Source: Desulfovibrionaceae bacterium
GTDB taxonomy: Bacteria; Desulfobacterota; Desulfovibrionia; Desulfovibrionales; Desulfovibrionaceae
Assembly (NCBI GenBank): GCA_029011315.1
Contig: JAQXLA010000005.1
Span: forward strand, 62,001 to 126,000
Direction of reading: 5' to 3'
DNA length: 64,000 nucleotides
Shown here: one piece after another, positions 27,405 to 35,177 of the stretch
Numbering within the stretch: position 1 is the stretch's first letter
Layout of the letters: each line of letters starts with the position of its first letter
Translations under genes and position numbers: made by a program
Notes under the pieces: model-generated
The model's input: only the letters and a program-made list of their open reading frames with translations
What the model was told of the DNA's origin: nothing
Databases searched by the model: none

Positions 27405-27983
27405 ATGACCAGAACAGCTCTTATGATCATCGATATGCAGCAGGATTTTGTCTATCCATCGTCCCCCCTGTGCGTTGCAGGTGCCGCATCAACCGTTCCG
27501 CTGATTCAAAAAATCCTGGAGTTCGCCCGTTCCCAAAAATGGCCCGTCATTCATATCATCCGAGAACATCATCCTTTTGGCACGGACATTGAGAAAAGCC
27601 GCTCTGTACTGTTCCACGACGGAAAGGGAATCTGCATCCCGGGATCTGAAGGATGGCAGGTTATTCCGCAACTCAAGCCTGAAAAAGAAGAATTCATCAT
27701 CCGGAAACGTCGCTTCAGTGCTTTTTTCGGCACAGAACTGGACATGGTTCTGCGTCGTCTTGGCATTGAACGTATTCTGGTTACCGGAACCCAATACCCA
27801 AATTGTATCCGTTCCACGGTCGTCGACGGCATGAGCCTTGATTATGATATGGTTGTCGTAACGGATGCCTGCTCCGCCCGCACGGATCAAATTGCCTCAA
27901 ATAATGTTGACGATATCCGCAACATGGGTATTACCTGTCTTCCCGCTGCGGAACTCGAAGATCTGCGTGATATGAACGCATGA
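27405..27983 (+). CDS. isochorismatase-like cysteine hydrolase (nicotinamidase type)
   Basis: A 192-residue hydrolase with the family triad: Asp10 in ALMIIDMQQDF, a Lys near position 101 in IIRKRRFSAFFGT, and nucleophile Cys134 in TGTQYPNCIRSTVVDG. Relatives hydrolyse nicotinamide, ureidoacrylate, N-carbamoylsarcosine or isochorismate. The residue before the nucleophile differs from the common TNVC pattern, so the substrate stays open. GGAGG lies upstream. Its stop overlaps the prmC start by four bases. Confidence 0.85.
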   Translation: MTRTALMIIDMQQDFVYPSSPLCVAGAASTVPLIQKILEFARSQKWPVIHIIREHHPFGTDIEKSRSVLFHDGKGICIPGSEGWQVIPQLKPEKEEFIIRKRRFSAFFGTELDMVLRRLGIERILVTGTQYPNCIRSTVVDGMSLDYDMVVVTDACSARTDQIASNNVDDIRNMGITCLPAAELEDLRDMNA

Positions 27984-28855
27984 ATACGACCAGCTTTGGA
28001 GTGTGGCTGCATGCTGCTACAGCTGCTTTGCGGAAAGCCGGTGCAGATTCTCCCCGGCTTTCCGCAGTATGCCTGCTGGAATTCGTCACCGGATCGTCCC
28101 GCATCACACAGATGATTCATCCGGAAACTCCAATTGAACCGGATCAAATAATCCAGCTCAACACGTTGCTTCATCGCCGTGAACAGGGTGAACCTCTGGC
28201 CTATCTTACGGGAGAACGCGAATTTTATGATCGTTCCTTCAGAGTAAGCAGGGCAACGCTTATTCCGCGACCGGAAACGGAACTGCTGATTGATACGGCA
28301 CTGAACGCCAATCTTCCCGGGAATACAGTCTTTGCGGATCTTGGCTGCGGAAGCGGATGCATCAGCGTGACACTTTGCGCTGAACAGCCTCTGTGGACGG
28401 GTATTTGCATGGATATTTCCCCTGATGCACTTCGAGTATGCGCACAAAACGGCAGAAGACACAACGTGGCAAAGCGTCTTCTTCCCATCCAATCCGACTT
28501 TACCCGGCCTCTGTTCAGGCCTCAGTCTCTCGATCTGGCCGTCAGCAATCCCCCGTATGTTCCGGAAGAATCCTATAGAGAAATTTCTCGTGAAGTCCGA
28601 GATTATGAACCGCGCACTGCTCTTGTTCCCCAAAAATGCCCTTCTGAACTGAAACATGGGATGGAACATCTCGGTCGTATCGCCATGCTGATGGAAACAG
28701 CACTGAAGCCGGGTGGGCTGCTACTGATGGAACACGGCTTCGATCAGGGTTCTGACCTCGCCCAGTATCTCAAGAAACGAGGCTGGCAGAACGTTCTGAC
28801 ACTGAAGGATCTTGCAGGTCTCGATCGTGTTGTTTCCGCGCGTCTTCCCAGCTGA
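27980..28855 (+). CDS. prmC: peptide chain release factor N5-glutamine methyltransferase
   Basis: A 291-residue SAM-dependent methyltransferase that modifies the GGQ glutamine of release factors 1 and 2. The N-terminal helical domain ends near YLTGEREFYDRSFRVS, a PrmC hallmark. The SAM motif is FADLGCGSGCISVTL, and the catalytic NPPY is in DLAVSNPPYVPEE. It overlaps the previous gene by ATGA. PrmC normally sits beside prfA, which is not found here. Confidence 0.94.
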   Translation: MNTTSFGVWLHAATAALRKAGADSPRLSAVCLLEFVTGSSRITQMIHPETPIEPDQIIQLNTLLHRREQGEPLAYLTGEREFYDRSFRVSRATLIPRPETELLIDTALNANLPGNTVFADLGCGSGCISVTLCAEQPLWTGICMDISPDALRVCAQNGRRHNVAKRLLPIQSDFTRPLFRPQSLDLAVSNPPYVPEESYREISREVRDYEPRTALVPQKCPSELKHGMEHLGRIAMLMETALKPGGLLLMEHGFDQGSDLAQYLKKRGWQNVLTLKDLAGLDRVVSARLPS

Positions 28856-28997
28856 ACAGCATGTTTTTCAGCCACGCTATGTGTAGAAAAAAACACATTT
28901 TCTTTTTATACGTAGAAGAAAAATTCCGTTCTCCGTTGATTTTTATGCTCAATTTTATTTTAGCATGTTTTTTGCATAATAATTATCGGAGGATGCT

Positions 28998-29924
28998 ATG
29001 AATCAAACTACCATTCGACGTGTTGTTTTCTGTTCCGGTATCGGCCTACACAGCGGGCGAGAAGTTTCCATGACTCTGAACCCGTCACGCGCCGATCAGG
29101 GCATTACGTTCGTTATCAATCATGCGGACGGAAAACAGAGCTATCTCCGCCCTTCTCCTGAAGCGGTTATCGCGACGGAACTGGCGACAACGCTTGGCAA
29201 TCAGGAAGCTTCCGTCTCCACTGTAGAGCATCTTCTGGCTGCGGTGCTTGGCATGGGCATCGACAATCTCATCATCACAGTGAATGGCGGAGAAATTCCC
29301 ATTCTGGATGGATCTGCGTCAGAATTCCTTCGCCTTTTTCAGGAAGCTGGCCTATATACGCTGCATACGCCCAGAAAAATCCTGCGTGTCACCCGTGAAT
29401 TTGAATTCTCCGACGGCATTCGACGTGTCCGATCTTTGCCGTATAATGGACTGAAAATTGACTATGCCATTGATTTTCCTCACCCGGCTATCGGACATCA
29501 GTCTTTTTCTCTCGATATCACGCCTGCAACATTCGCTTCCATCGCTCCAGCTCGAACATTCGGATTTCTCAAACAGGTGGAATGGCTTCGATCCAAAGGT
29601 CTGGCACTCGGAGGATCGCTCGACAACGCTATCGTTCTTGACGATACTGCCGTTCTGAATGCTGAAGGTCTCCGGTTCAGGGATGAATTTGTGCGCCATA
29701 AGATGCTGGATTTCGTAGGCGACATTGCCATGCTTGGTACACCCGTGCGCGGCTATTTCGAAGTCAGCTGCTCAGGGCATGAATTTAACAACCGCCTGCT
29801 CCGAATGATGATGGCTGAGCAAATCCTGGAACTCACGGATGAAGACAGCCTGGAAAACGAAAATAAAGACGGTACCGTCGTTATGCCCTGCCGATCCGCA
29901 AGAGAAGAACGTGTTTCAGCCTAG
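28998..29924 (+). CDS. lpxC: UDP-3-O-acyl-N-acetylglucosamine deacetylase
   Basis: A 308-residue zinc enzyme for the committed step of lipid A synthesis. SGIGLHSGREVSMTLNPS is the N-terminal signature, STVEHLLAAVLGMGIDN holds the first zinc His, and VRHKMLDFVGDIAMLG holds the second zinc His and Asp. CSGHEFNNRLLRMM carries the catalytic His. CGGAGG precedes the ATG. The 142-base gap upstream is AT-rich and may hold a separate promoter. A 52-bp palindrome lies just downstream. Confidence 0.97.
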   Translation: MNQTTIRRVVFCSGIGLHSGREVSMTLNPSRADQGITFVINHADGKQSYLRPSPEAVIATELATTLGNQEASVSTVEHLLAAVLGMGIDNLIITVNGGEIPILDGSASEFLRLFQEAGLYTLHTPRKILRVTREFEFSDGIRRVRSLPYNGLKIDYAIDFPHPAIGHQSFSLDITPATFASIAPARTFGFLKQVEWLRSKGLALGGSLDNAIVLDDTAVLNAEGLRFRDEFVRHKMLDFVGDIAMLGTPVRGYFEVSCSGHEFNNRLLRMMMAEQILELTDEDSLENENKDGTVVMPCRSAREERVSA

Positions 29925-29957
29925 CGACGGCAAACAGCATTCTCTAATAGTTTGATG

Positions 29958-30009
29958 CCTAAACGGTGAAGGGGAGCAGACCATGGTCTGCTCCCCTTCA
30001 CCGTTTAGG
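29958..30009. repeat. perfect 52-bp palindrome between convergent genes
   Basis: The left half begins CCTAAACGGTGAAGGGGAGC and the right half is its exact reverse complement, meeting at CCATGG (29981-29986). All 26 base pairs match and there is no spacer. Neither flank has a T-run. It lies 34 bases after lpxC and 176 bases after the stop of the convergent Na/Pi gene. It may end transcription from both sides or bind a protein. The rest of 29925-30184 holds only a short unconvincing ORF. Confidence 0.9.
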
Positions 30010-30184
30010 AGACTCAACTATGCAATTGTACCGCCGTTGCATCTTCTGTCAGGCAATTTGAATATACCGGCTTTTTTTCCTGACTGTACGCGAGCGATCC
30101 TGTTCCTCATCATCTTTAACTGAAACAAAAATAAGCACGTTCTTCTGACTGAAAAGGGGCAAATCAAAAAAATATTCTTTTTTT

Positions 30185-31810
30185 CTAATGTCTCCCAGCG
30201 TCCATCTGCTTTTCAGGATCAAACCGTCCTGCAAGCTTTCTGGCTCGATAGGAAATCTGCTCTACAGATCCCAGAGCATCAAGATATGCCAGCCACAAGC
30301 CTGACGCGCAGGTTCCCCGGTTCAGCCTCTCGACATGCCCGATACGAAGCTCCAGCTCCCGCTCTCTTGATTCCTGAGCAAGAATCTTCAGTTCCCGCCT
30401 CGTCTCTTCACTCAGAGCATCCGGATCAAGTGATTTCAAGGCTAATTCTACAGAATGAACGGCACTGATATAGAGCTTTCTGATATCCCTGATCGCTGCC
30501 GGAGAAAATTCTTCTCCGTTTTTCTTCTGGATTTCAAAGAAATCCGTCAGTTTCTTGCCGTGATCGCCGATGCGTTCAATGTCATTTGCCACCATGATGC
30601 AGCTTTGCAGATATCGGGCATCACCGTCATTTAGGCCTTTGCGCATGACTTCCGATGCGTATATGCGAATGGATGTATCAAGATTATCCAGCCTGTTTTC
30701 CAAATCAACAATCTCATCCTTAATGTCTGTCTTTTTCTCAAAGATAAACTTTTCGGTAAGAGAAAGAAGATTTAATGCCATCTGCCCCATATGTCCGCAC
30801 TCATTTCGTACCGCAGCGACGGCCACAACGGGCGTATGTTCAATAAGCAAAGGATCCAGATACATCGCTTCCTTCGCCTTTTTTCTGGGAGCATCGGGAA
30901 TAATACGATGAATTAACGCAGCAAAATATTTTACAAAAGGAAGAAAAAGCAGGGTGTTGCAGACGTTGAACATTGTATGGGCATTGGCGATCTGATGCCC
31001 AATGGCGTCCGAAGAAGAACGAATCGCATCAATGTACAGCGGAAGCAGAGGCAGGAAAATGCACACGCCGATGATATTGAACAACACGTGCGCAGCGCAA
31101 GCCTGCTTTGCTTCACGGCCTGTGCCCAAAGCCGCCAGTACGGCCGTGATGGTCGTACCGATATTGTCACCGAGAATAATCGGTATCGCTGCTTCCAATG
31201 GAATCAGTCCCTGGGAACCAAGAGCTATCGTCAGGCCGACGGTCGCAGAACTCGACTGAACAAGCAGAGTCAATATGGTACCGGCAACAAGTCCCATAAA
31301 AGGATTACTGCTGAACGCCAAAAAGATATCCTGACGGCTACGGAGAAAGGACATCGAACTTTCCATAGTCTGCATGCCAACGAAAAGCAGGCCAAATCCG
31401 AGCAGACCTTCTCCGATATGTTTGACTTTCTTTCCAGAAAAGCAAAACATCATGATGACACCGACGATAATGAACAGAAAGGCAAAATCCTTGACTTTGA
31501 AAGCCAAAATTTGACCGGTAATGGTTGTACCGATGTTCGCTCCCATAATTACGCCAATAGCCTGCATCAGATTCATTAAACCGGCTTCAACGAAACTGAC
31601 GGTCATGACCGTTGTGGCACTGCTGCTTTGAATCAGCATCGTAACGGCTGCCCCGAGCAGCACACCGATTACAGGTGTCTTGGTAAACATTCCGATAATC
31701 CGGCGCAAACGTTCGCCTGCGGCCATCTGAAGGGAATCGCTGATCATCTTGATGGCAAAAAGAAAAATGCCAACACCGCCGAGCAGCTTCATAATTGTGT
31801 AAAAATTCAT
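30185..31810 (-). CDS. Na+/phosphate cotransporter with C-terminal PhoU domain
   Basis: A 541-residue NptA-type carrier. Two inverted membrane repeats each carry the QSSSA signature (LIQSSSATTVMTVSF near residue 60 and LVQSSSATVGLTIAL near 185), with GANIGTTITG and GDNIGTTITA following each. The soluble C-terminal part (about 340-530) is a helical PhoU-like domain (NDIERIGDHGKKL). It imports phosphate with sodium. AGGAG precedes the ATG. Three TTTAC(A/G)G repeats lie 40-80 bases upstream, and phoBR is the next cluster upstream, so PhoB control is likely. Confidence 0.92.
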   Translation of the reverse strand: MNFYTIMKLLGGVGIFLFAIKMISDSLQMAAGERLRRIIGMFTKTPVIGVLLGAAVTMLIQSSSATTVMTVSFVEAGLMNLMQAIGVIMGANIGTTITGQILAFKVKDFAFLFIIVGVIMMFCFSGKKVKHIGEGLLGFGLLFVGMQTMESSMSFLRSRQDIFLAFSSNPFMGLVAGTILTLLVQSSSATVGLTIALGSQGLIPLEAAIPIILGDNIGTTITAVLAALGTGREAKQACAAHVLFNIIGVCIFLPLLPLYIDAIRSSSDAIGHQIANAHTMFNVCNTLLFLPFVKYFAALIHRIIPDAPRKKAKEAMYLDPLLIEHTPVVAVAAVRNECGHMGQMALNLLSLTEKFIFEKKTDIKDEIVDLENRLDNLDTSIRIYASEVMRKGLNDGDARYLQSCIMVANDIERIGDHGKKLTDFFEIQKKNGEEFSPAAIRDIRKLYISAVHSVELALKSLDPDALSEETRRELKILAQESRERELELRIGHVERLNRGTCASGLWLAYLDALGSVEQISYRARKLAGRFDPEKQMDAGRH

Positions 31811-31851
31811 ATTCGCTCCTTATGTTGTATCGGAAAAAAAGTACGGAGCGC

Positions 31852-31892
31852 CTGTAAAAATCAAAAGGATATTTCTGTAAAATTTCCGTAAA
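31852..31892 (-). promoter_or_regulatory. Pho-box-like direct repeats before the Na/Pi cotransporter
   Basis: Read on the plus strand, CTGTAAA-ATTT-CCGTAAA (31875-31892) has two 7-base units 11 bases apart, the geometry of the PhoB box (CTGTCAT, four bases, CTGTCAT). A third CTGTAAA lies at 31852-31858. On the coding (minus) strand they read TTTACAG. They sit 42-82 bases before the ATG. Confidence 0.55.
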
Positions 31893-31917
31893 AAAAGCGC
31901 CCTGCATCATGCAGGAC
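31890..31917 (-). terminator. terminator of mgsA
   Basis: On the minus strand GTCCTGCA and TGCAGGGC pair (one G-T pair) around TGA, and GC plus seven T follow. It lies about 165 bases after the mgsA stop; its T-run is shared with the Pho-box-like repeat. The intervening 31918-32080 shows no gene. Confidence 0.7.
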
Positions 31918-32080
31918 ACTCATCCAAGACACTATGACAGGGTAGCCCTTTCGCTTCGCCTAAAAAGCGAACCACATTTCAAAACTTCTAATTTTCCTGC
32001 ATGATCCTGATGCTGTTTTTCAAACAGCTGTTCCAGCAAAATCTGCCCAGGATTTTCGCAGGCTTCTCGCCGCTTCAAGC

Positions 32081-32530
32081 CTATTTTTTGATAAAAATAT
32101 GCGGCTGATGACTGTAGCTTTCCCCAAACAGAGGAGAGGAAATAATATAATCTGCCGTCGCCCGATTATTCGCAATAGGAATATCGTAAACCTGAGCGAT
32201 ACGGAGCAGAGCCTTGACATCCGGATCATGCGGCTGAGCCGTCAGCGGATCAGAAAAGAAGATAATAATGTCAATATGTCCTTCCGCAGTCCGGGCGCCA
32301 ATTTGCTGATCACCACCCAGAGGACCGCTGAGATAGGCCTTTACGGGAAGACCTGTTTTTTCAGCGACAAGCCTGGCTGTGGTTCCTGTGCCACAGAGAA
32401 AATGCCGGGACAACTCCTGAGCATGCTCTGCACACCATTCAATCAGTCCTTTTTTCATATTGTCATGCGCAATAAGAGCGATATGCTTTGCCGTGCCTAC
32501 AGCGCGTACAGCCGTTGACGTATTTTCCAT
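32081..32530 (-). CDS. mgsA: methylglyoxal synthase
   Basis: This 149-residue enzyme converts dihydroxyacetone phosphate to methylglyoxal and free phosphate. IALIAHDNMKKGL opens the fold, CGTGTTARLVAEKTGL is the phosphate-binding loop, and LSGPLGGDQQIGARTAEGHID holds the catalytic Asp residues. FFSDPLTAQPHDPDVKALLRI completes the family signature. E. coli MgsA is allosterically inhibited by phosphate and serves as a bypass when phosphate is short. Its placement between phoBR and a phosphate importer, with Pho-box-like repeats about 70-120 bases upstream, fits that role. AGGAG lies 11 bases before the ATG. Confidence 0.96.
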   Translation of the reverse strand: MENTSTAVRAVGTAKHIALIAHDNMKKGLIEWCAEHAQELSRHFLCGTGTTARLVAEKTGLPVKAYLSGPLGGDQQIGARTAEGHIDIIIFFSDPLTAQPHDPDVKALLRIAQVYDIPIANNRATADYIISSPLFGESYSHQPHIFIKK

Positions 32531-32579
32531 ATTACTGACTTCTCCTGTTATTTTGGCATTTCGCCTGCGTAATGTGGCG

Positions 32580-32593
32580 TTCCTTTAAAGGAA
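32580..32593. promoter_or_regulatory. 14-bp perfect palindrome upstream of mgsA
   Basis: TTCCTTTAAAGGAA lies 50-63 bases before the mgsA ATG, between the Pho-box-like repeats and the ribosome site. It could be an operator or overlap the -10 region. The sequence shows no more than that. Confidence 0.35.
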
Positions 32594-32600
32594 GATAAGG

Positions 32601-32646
32601 CCGTCATGTAACTTTCAAAAGATCTGTTCTGTAAAATTTCTGTAAA
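32601..32646 (-). promoter_or_regulatory. Pho-box-like direct repeats before mgsA
   Basis: On the plus strand CTGTAAA-ATTT-CTGTAAA (32629-32646) is a perfect 11-base-period repeat and is identical at 17 of 18 positions to the one before the Na/Pi gene. A second pair, CCGTCAT-GTAA-CTTTCAA (32601-32618), is close to the E. coli PhoB consensus. Both lie between the phoR stop and mgsA. Confidence 0.6.
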
Positions 32647-32657
32647 AACACTATTTT

Positions 32658-34325
32658 TTAATCCGCATCCGTCATTTTGGGAAAACGAACCGTAACGCAT
32701 GTGCCCTGGTTCATACGGCTGCTCAGCTCAACCGTACCATGATGATACCGGACTGCATGACGAACGATAGACAATCCAAGCCCTGTACCTCCAATACGCC
32801 GGGAACGACTTTTATCGACACGATAAAATCGTTCGAAAACCCGTTTCTGATCGTCTTCCGCGATACCAATGCCCGTATCCTCAACCTGCAGTATCGTCTC
32901 ACGCTCTGTTTCCTCAATCGAAACGCAAACCGTTCCTCCGGCACGATTGTACTTTACGGCGTTTTCACAAAGATTGCGTATAATCTCAATAATCAGCCTC
33001 GACGACCCTGTTACGTTTCCCCTGCCTTTTACAGGCATCAGGCAAACATGAAGCTCCTCGGCCTGCTTCTGAAGATCGTGCAACACATTCTGAGTCAAAA
33101 CCGCAAGATCAATCCGATCTATCGGCATCTCAATGCTTTCATCCAAACGGGAAAGAAGCATGATATCTTCAATGACCGCTACGAGACGAATCGCCTCGAT
33201 CCGAATGTTCCCTGCAAAGCCCGCAACATCTTCCGGACGCACCAGACCATTTTCCAAAAGCTCCGCCCTGCCGATAATGGAATGAAGCGGAGTTTTCAGC
33301 TCATGAGAGACATTCGCGGTAAATTCCCGGCGGCTCCGTTCGGCAAGCGTCTGATCCGTGGTATCCAAAATCAGCATTACCATGCCGCAGGGATGATCCC
33401 TTGTACCAATTTGACTGAACCGAAAACAATATTCTCTGTCTCCTCGCTCTCCAACGACTTCTCCGTACCCATCAGCAGCAGCCCGTTCAAAGGCCATCAC
33501 CAATTCTTCACCTCGATCGACAGAAAACAGGCTCTGCCCTATCACATCCCCTGAATGATGAAAAAAACGCTGAGCCGCACTGTTGCAGTGCAAAATCCTC
33601 TTCCCCATGCTCAGCAGGATCAGTCCCTCCTTCATGTGTTCCGTAATCTTCATAAATTCATCGCGCTTCGTTTTGATTTCATGAAGCTGACGGCGAATCT
33701 GATCATGCTGACTGGCTATTCGCTGCAGCAGAGGCTTGATTTCATCATAGGCCTGATTAATCAGCGGATGTTCAAGATCCAATGTATTCAGCGGAGATAC
33801 GATGCGAACGGCAACTCTTTTTGCCAAAAGATAGGACAGAAAAAATACGATGAGTCCAATTGGAGCACCGCTCCATACCATTGACAGAAAAAGAGCCCAC
33901 AGGGTTTCATGGCTAATGGAAATGCGCAAAATTGTTCCATCCCGGAGACGAAGGGTTTCATAAATCGTACGGCGCATCATCGTAGCTGAATATCGAATAC
34001 TGCGTCCCATGCCCGTTTGCACAGCCTGCTGAAATTCCTCACGAGCCTCATGGCTTTCCAGCAGATCCGCCCGATGTTCCGTATCGAACAACACTCTTCC
34101 GGAAGCATCAATCCAGGTAAATCTCCGATTTAAAGGGGAAATTCTGCGAAGATACGCCAGTCCGCTGCTTTCAGTGCCCAAAGCAGCCAGATGCAGCTCA
34201 TTGCGAAGTCGATCTTCCTGAATATTGCCCAGGGATTCATAAAGACAAGTCGTAAAAAGGATACCTCCAGACAACATGACAAAGACGGCGACAATCAGAA
34301 TCGATCGAAATATTCTAGACGTCAT
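32658..34325 (-). CDS. phoR: PhoR-type sensor histidine kinase
   Basis: A 555-residue membrane kinase. A transmembrane helix (about 8-29), a periplasmic sensor region (30-145) and a second helix (about 148-167) are followed by a PAS domain (about 230-325). HisKA carries phospho-acceptor His341 in VSHELKTPLHS. The ATPase has NLCENAVKYN (N box), VEDTGIGIA (G1) and GGTGLGLSIV (G2). The large periplasmic loop resembles B. subtilis PhoR more than the short E. coli form. Its ATG overlaps the phoB stop by 11 bases; a TTG four codons earlier is less likely. Confidence 0.88.
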   Translation of the reverse strand: MTSRIFRSILIVAVFVMLSGGILFTTCLYESLGNIQEDRLRNELHLAALGTESSGLAYLRRISPLNRRFTWIDASGRVLFDTEHRADLLESHEAREEFQQAVQTGMGRSIRYSATMMRRTIYETLRLRDGTILRISISHETLWALFLSMVWSGAPIGLIVFFLSYLLAKRVAVRIVSPLNTLDLEHPLINQAYDEIKPLLQRIASQHDQIRRQLHEIKTKRDEFMKITEHMKEGLILLSMGKRILHCNSAAQRFFHHSGDVIGQSLFSVDRGEELVMAFERAAADGYGEVVGERGDREYCFRFSQIGTRDHPCGMVMLILDTTDQTLAERSRREFTANVSHELKTPLHSIIGRAELLENGLVRPEDVAGFAGNIRIEAIRLVAVIEDIMLLSRLDESIEMPIDRIDLAVLTQNVLHDLQKQAEELHVCLMPVKGRGNVTGSSRLIIEIIRNLCENAVKYNRAGGTVCVSIEETERETILQVEDTGIGIAEDDQKRVFERFYRVDKSRSRRIGGTGLGLSIVRHAVRYHHGTVELSSRMNQGTCVTVRFPKMTDAD

Positions 34326-35001
34326 GTTGTTTTCCAAGCTTGTAGCCGACGTTGCGCACCGTTTCGATCAGAGAAGCGTATGAGCCAAGCTTACGACGCA
34401 GTGTTCGTATATGCATATCAACTGTCCGTGTTTCACCGACATAATCCAATCCCCAAATACGGTTAAACAAAGACTCTCTGGTAAATACCATGCCAGGATG
34501 TGATAAAAACAGACGGAGCATCTCGAACTCCTTATAAGTCAGCACAACGGGCACGCCGTCCGCAGTCACTGTATGTTCCTCACTGTTTAAGACCAGATCA
34601 CGGCATCTTAGAATACCGGAGGGCTCTTCTTTCTGTCCCGTTCTTCTCAAAACGGAACGGACGCAAGCCAGCATTTCCATCATACCGAATGGCTTCTCAA
34701 GATAGTAGTCCGCTCCGGCATCTAGCCCTAAAATCTTATCATATTCCGTTCCTCTGGCCGTAGCCAAAATAACAGGAAGATTATGAAAATCCGGATTGGC
34801 TCGCATCCTGCGCAGAATTTCCAATCCGTCAAGTCCCGGAAGCATCACATCCAGCAGAACGAGATCCGGCCTTTCCTGCTTCAAGGCTTCAAGCAAGGCA
34901 TGTCCGTCTTCAAATCCTTCAGTTTCAAAATTCGCCGCTTTCAGCGCATACAATTCCATCTCACGGATTGAAACATCATCTTCGACACACCAAACTCGCA
35001 T
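34315..35001 (-). CDS. phoB: PhoB-type response regulator
   Basis: A 228-residue OmpR/PhoB-class regulator. The receiver has acidic VEDD (residues 6-9), phospho-acceptor Asp51 in LVLLDVMLPG and Lys in YLEKPFG. The winged-helix domain ends RTVDMHIRTLRRKLGSYASLIETVRNVGYKL. The ATG at 35001 has AAAGGA upstream and is preferred over a TTG eleven codons earlier. The assignment to phosphate rests on the overlapping kinase and on mgsA, the Na/Pi carrier and Pho-box-like repeats downstream. The 176-base gap to the divergent MFS gene shows no clear Pho box. Confidence 0.88.
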   Translation of the reverse strand: MRVWCVEDDVSIREMELYALKAANFETEGFEDGHALLEALKQERPDLVLLDVMLPGLDGLEILRRMRANPDFHNLPVILATARGTEYDKILGLDAGADYYLEKPFGMMEMLACVRSVLRRTGQKEEPSGILRCRDLVLNSEEHTVTADGVPVVLTYKEFEMLRLFLSHPGMVFTRESLFNRIWGLDYVGETRTVDMHIRTLRRKLGSYASLIETVRNVGYKLGKQHDV

Positions 35002-35177
35002 GAAAGATCCTTTACATATACATATTGATTTCAATGGTGTTTTTCAATACATCCCTTTTTCTATACCTGCCTGAAGCACTATCTAAGTGACTGACGAATG
35101 GCAACTTCAGGTAACAGTAAAGAAAATGCCTTTTTTATCTTCAGCATGCAACCCTGTTTCATTGTTAAGGATTTCCC

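Noticed and set aside
30049..30234. 61-residue minus-strand frame overlapping the end of the Na/Pi gene
   Set aside because: Its start lies inside the Na/Pi gene in another frame, no ribosome site is visible, and the sequence matches nothing I know. Codons past 30184 look fairly coding-like, so a degraded tail cannot be ruled out, but evidence is too thin to list.
35067..35110. Inverted repeat CCTGAAG/CTTCAGG between phoB and the MFS gene as a Pho box
   Set aside because: It has inverted, not direct, repeats, and the 11-base period of Pho boxes is absent.
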